Assembly (NCBI GenBank): GCA_024278015.1
Contig: JAJRUC010000279.1
Location: forward strand, 1-7,414
Direction: 5' to 3'
DNA length: 7,414 nucleotides
Source: Chloroflexota bacterium
Lineage (GTDB): Bacteria; Chloroflexota; Anaerolineae; 4572-78
Made by a program: the position numbers and the translations under genes. How positions within the stretch are numbered: position 1 is the first letter of the stretch; every line of letters begins with the position of its first letter. Positions 5,952-7,414 of this stretch are shown here, in pieces. The notes under the pieces were generated by a model. That model ran no database searches. It saw only the letters and a list, made by a program, of their open reading frames with translations, and was not told the DNA's origin.

Positions 5952-7079
5952 TTACACCATGCTCTTTCGGAAGCGAAACAGACTTATCCCCAAAATACCC
6001 GCGCCCAGCGCGGTTAAACTTAATACCTGCGGATAGATGACCGCCATGCCGACCCCTTTCAGGAATATATCGAGCGTGATGGTCAGATAATAGCGGAACG
6101 GGCTGAGCAGGGAGAGCCATTGCAACACGGTGGGCATATTTTCCACCGGCGACATCATCCCCGATAAAAAGCTCATGGGGAAAATGACGAAGAACGCCAG
6201 CAGCAGCGATTGTTGCATGGTGTTGGCAATGGTGCCGATGGCGACCCCGATGCCCATGCCCACAATGAAGATGAGGGTGGATACGGCAAAATACAGCAGT
6301 AAACTGCCGCGCACCGGCACGCCGAACCCCCACACGGCAATAGCAATGCCAATTGCCAGCCCAACCATTTTCACCACCGCCATCGGGAGCAGTTTGGCGG
6401 TAATGAGTTCGGCGGCGTTGATGGGCGTCACCATCAACTGTTCCAGCGTGCCCTTCTCCTTCTCGCGGACAATTGCCACCGCGCCGAGCAAAATGCCCAG
6501 CACCGGCGCGGCAAAGGCCACCATCGACAGCATCACAAAATTGGTGAACCGCAAATCGGGGTCATACAGCACATTCAGCCGACTTTCCACCACCGGCAGG
6601 CGGGTGAGGTCGGCGGCGGTCATGCCGAAACGCGCCAGTTCGATGTTGCGGGAAAGTTTGGCGATGTGCAGTTGGGCGTAACCGATGGCTTGCTGGGCAG
6701 TATTGCCGGTGGAACCATCCACAATGAGTTGCACGGGTGTTGATTTGCCGCCATCAAGCGCCGATTCGTATCCGGCGGGGATGACCAGCGCAATTTGCAC
6801 GTCGCCGCGTTGCAGCAGCGGGCGCGTAGCCGCCACTGAATCCATTGAGCGGACCACGTCAAAATGTTCCGAGCGCGACAGTTTGTCCACTAATTGGCGG
6901 CTGGCGACGGTGCGGTCACCGTCAATAATAGCCAGCGGCATGTTTTTCACCGCGATAAAAAGAGACACCCCACACAGCACCGGCTCGGCAAAAGTGTACA
7001 AAATCAACATCACCAGCATTTTATCCCGAAAAAACTGAAGGAATTCTTTCCGCATCAGGGATGACATTCGGCTAATCAT
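5952..7079 (-). CDS. ABC-2 type transporter permease (YbhS/YbhR-like)
   Basis: This 375-residue inner-membrane subunit of an ABC exporter has the usual size and layout of the ABC2_membrane_3 group. There is one N-terminal membrane helix (about 21-43). A large extracytoplasmic domain follows (about 45-175: LAIIDGDRTVASRQLV, then RGDVQIALVIPAGYE). Five more membrane segments lie near 180-203, 228-250, 259-283, 290-310 and 350-368. The conserved cytoplasmic loop VREKEKGTLEQLMVTPI is at 204-220, and SPFRYYLTI near 326. Such permeases pair with an ATPase to export drugs, lipids or ions. The ATG at 7079 was chosen because AAAGGAAG lies just upstream; the frame runs open to 7157 but would then overlap the preceding permease gene. 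That gene ends 16 bases upstream, so the two form one operon. Substrate unknown. Confidence 0.88.
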   Translation of the reverse strand: MISRMSSLMRKEFLQFFRDKMLVMLILYTFAEPVLCGVSLFIAVKNMPLAIIDGDRTVASRQLVDKLSRSEHFDVVRSMDSVAATRPLLQRGDVQIALVIPAGYESALDGGKSTPVQLIVDGSTGNTAQQAIGYAQLHIAKLSRNIELARFGMTAADLTRLPVVESRLNVLYDPDLRFTNFVMLSMVAFAAPVLGILLGAVAIVREKEKGTLEQLMVTPINAAELITAKLLPMAVVKMVGLAIGIAIAVWGFGVPVRGSLLLYFAVSTLIFIVGMGIGVAIGTIANTMQQSLLLAFFVIFPMSFLSGMMSPVENMPTVLQWLSLLSPFRYYLTITLDIFLKGVGMAVIYPQVLSLTALGAGILGISLFRFRKSMV

Positions 7080-7095
7080 AGAACTTCCTTTCCGG

Positions 7096-7414
7096 TTATC
7101 CGACTTTTTTCTTGAAACGGAGCGCGGCAATGGCGAAAATCGCGGCGACATAGGCAATCATCAAGCCCATTTGGAACCAGAGGGTACGCAAATCCGCACC
7201 CTTCAAAACGATGCTGCGAGAGATGTCCACAAAATGGCGTGCGGGGAACAGATAGGTGTACCATTGCATAATTTCCGGCATGTTGAAGATGGGGTAAATG
7301 AACCCTGAAAAGATGAGCGCGGGCATCATGGTCAGCACAATTGCCCCCAGCATCGCCGCCACCTGCGTTTCGGTGACGGCGCTGACCAGCAACCCGATGC
7401 CCACCGCGCCGAAG
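7096..7414 (-). CDS. ABC-2 type transporter permease, C-terminal part (cut by window edge)
   Basis: The last 105 residues of a permease are visible. The frame stays open to the right edge (FGAVGIGLLVSAVTETQVAA) and no start codon belongs to this window. The segment shows the ABC-2 C-terminal pattern: a helix pair around MLGAIVLTMMPALIFSGFIY, the NMPEIMQWYTYLFPARHFVD motif near the outer face, IVLKGADLRTLW, then a final helix ending in RFKKKVG. It resembles the C-terminal part of the neighbouring permease (MPTVLQWLSLLSPFRYYLTI, then IFLKGVGM). The two are thus paralogous halves of a heterodimeric exporter of the YbhR/YbhS kind. The ATPase and perhaps a membrane-fusion protein should lie beyond the right edge. 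Confidence 0.87.
   Translation of the reverse strand, partial: FGAVGIGLLVSAVTETQVAAMLGAIVLTMMPALIFSGFIYPIFNMPEIMQWYTYLFPARHFVDISRSIVLKGADLRTLWFQMGLMIAYVAAIFAIAALRFKKKVG

Noticed and set aside
7080..7157. 26-residue N-terminal extension of the complete ABC permease
   Set aside because: It would overlap the coding end of the upstream permease, and a good ribosome site precedes the ATG at 7079.

Overview
The window is bacterial chromosomal DNA of moderately high GC content. It carries six identifiable protein genes, one of them cut by the right edge, plus a decayed insertion-sequence transposase and a small MITE-like element. The organism cannot be named from the sequence alone. A CuA-type cupredoxin beside a NosR/NapH-like membrane ferredoxin, an excisionase-type HTH fused to a PocR-like domain, and many GC-rich dispersed repeats would fit an environmental multicellular or filamentous lineage such as Chloroflexota. 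That is a low-confidence inference from gene content.

Layout, left to right. Positions 1-130 are non-coding and hold a hairpin repeat and an IS-end-like sequence. Positions 131-495 (minus strand) are a dead IS5-type transposase whose homology is spread over three reading frames, with an internal deletion. Positions 556-2883 (plus strand) are two tightly packed genes: an (alpha/alpha)6-barrel glycoside hydrolase (glycogen-debranching or neutral-invertase-like) and a YihY/BrkB-family inner-membrane protein. All remaining genes are on the minus strand. The YihY gene and the membrane ferredoxin gene meet tail to tail with only four bases between stop codons.

Read in their own direction from the right edge, the minus-strand genes are: the C-terminal end of an ABC-2 permease, a second complete ABC-2 permease 16 bases downstream, an HTH/PocR-like regulator with its own strong -10 box and its own intrinsic terminator, a membrane-anchored CuA cupredoxin, a 152-bp MITE-like repeat, and a polytopic 4Fe-4S protein of the NosR/NapH type.

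The two permeases are probably the membrane half of a YbhFSR-like export system whose ATPase lies off the right edge. The regulator, cupredoxin and polyferredoxin form a candidate redox module. It would consist of a quinol- or electron-handling membrane iron-sulfur protein, an extracytoplasmic CuA electron carrier, and a regulator whose ligand domain lacks every cysteine. No nitrous oxide reductase or oxidase catalytic gene is visible here, so the terminal acceptor is unknown. The most interesting points are this module, the Cys-free PocR domain, the operator-like repeats at the regulator promoter, and the repeat element lodged between cupredoxin and ferredoxin.
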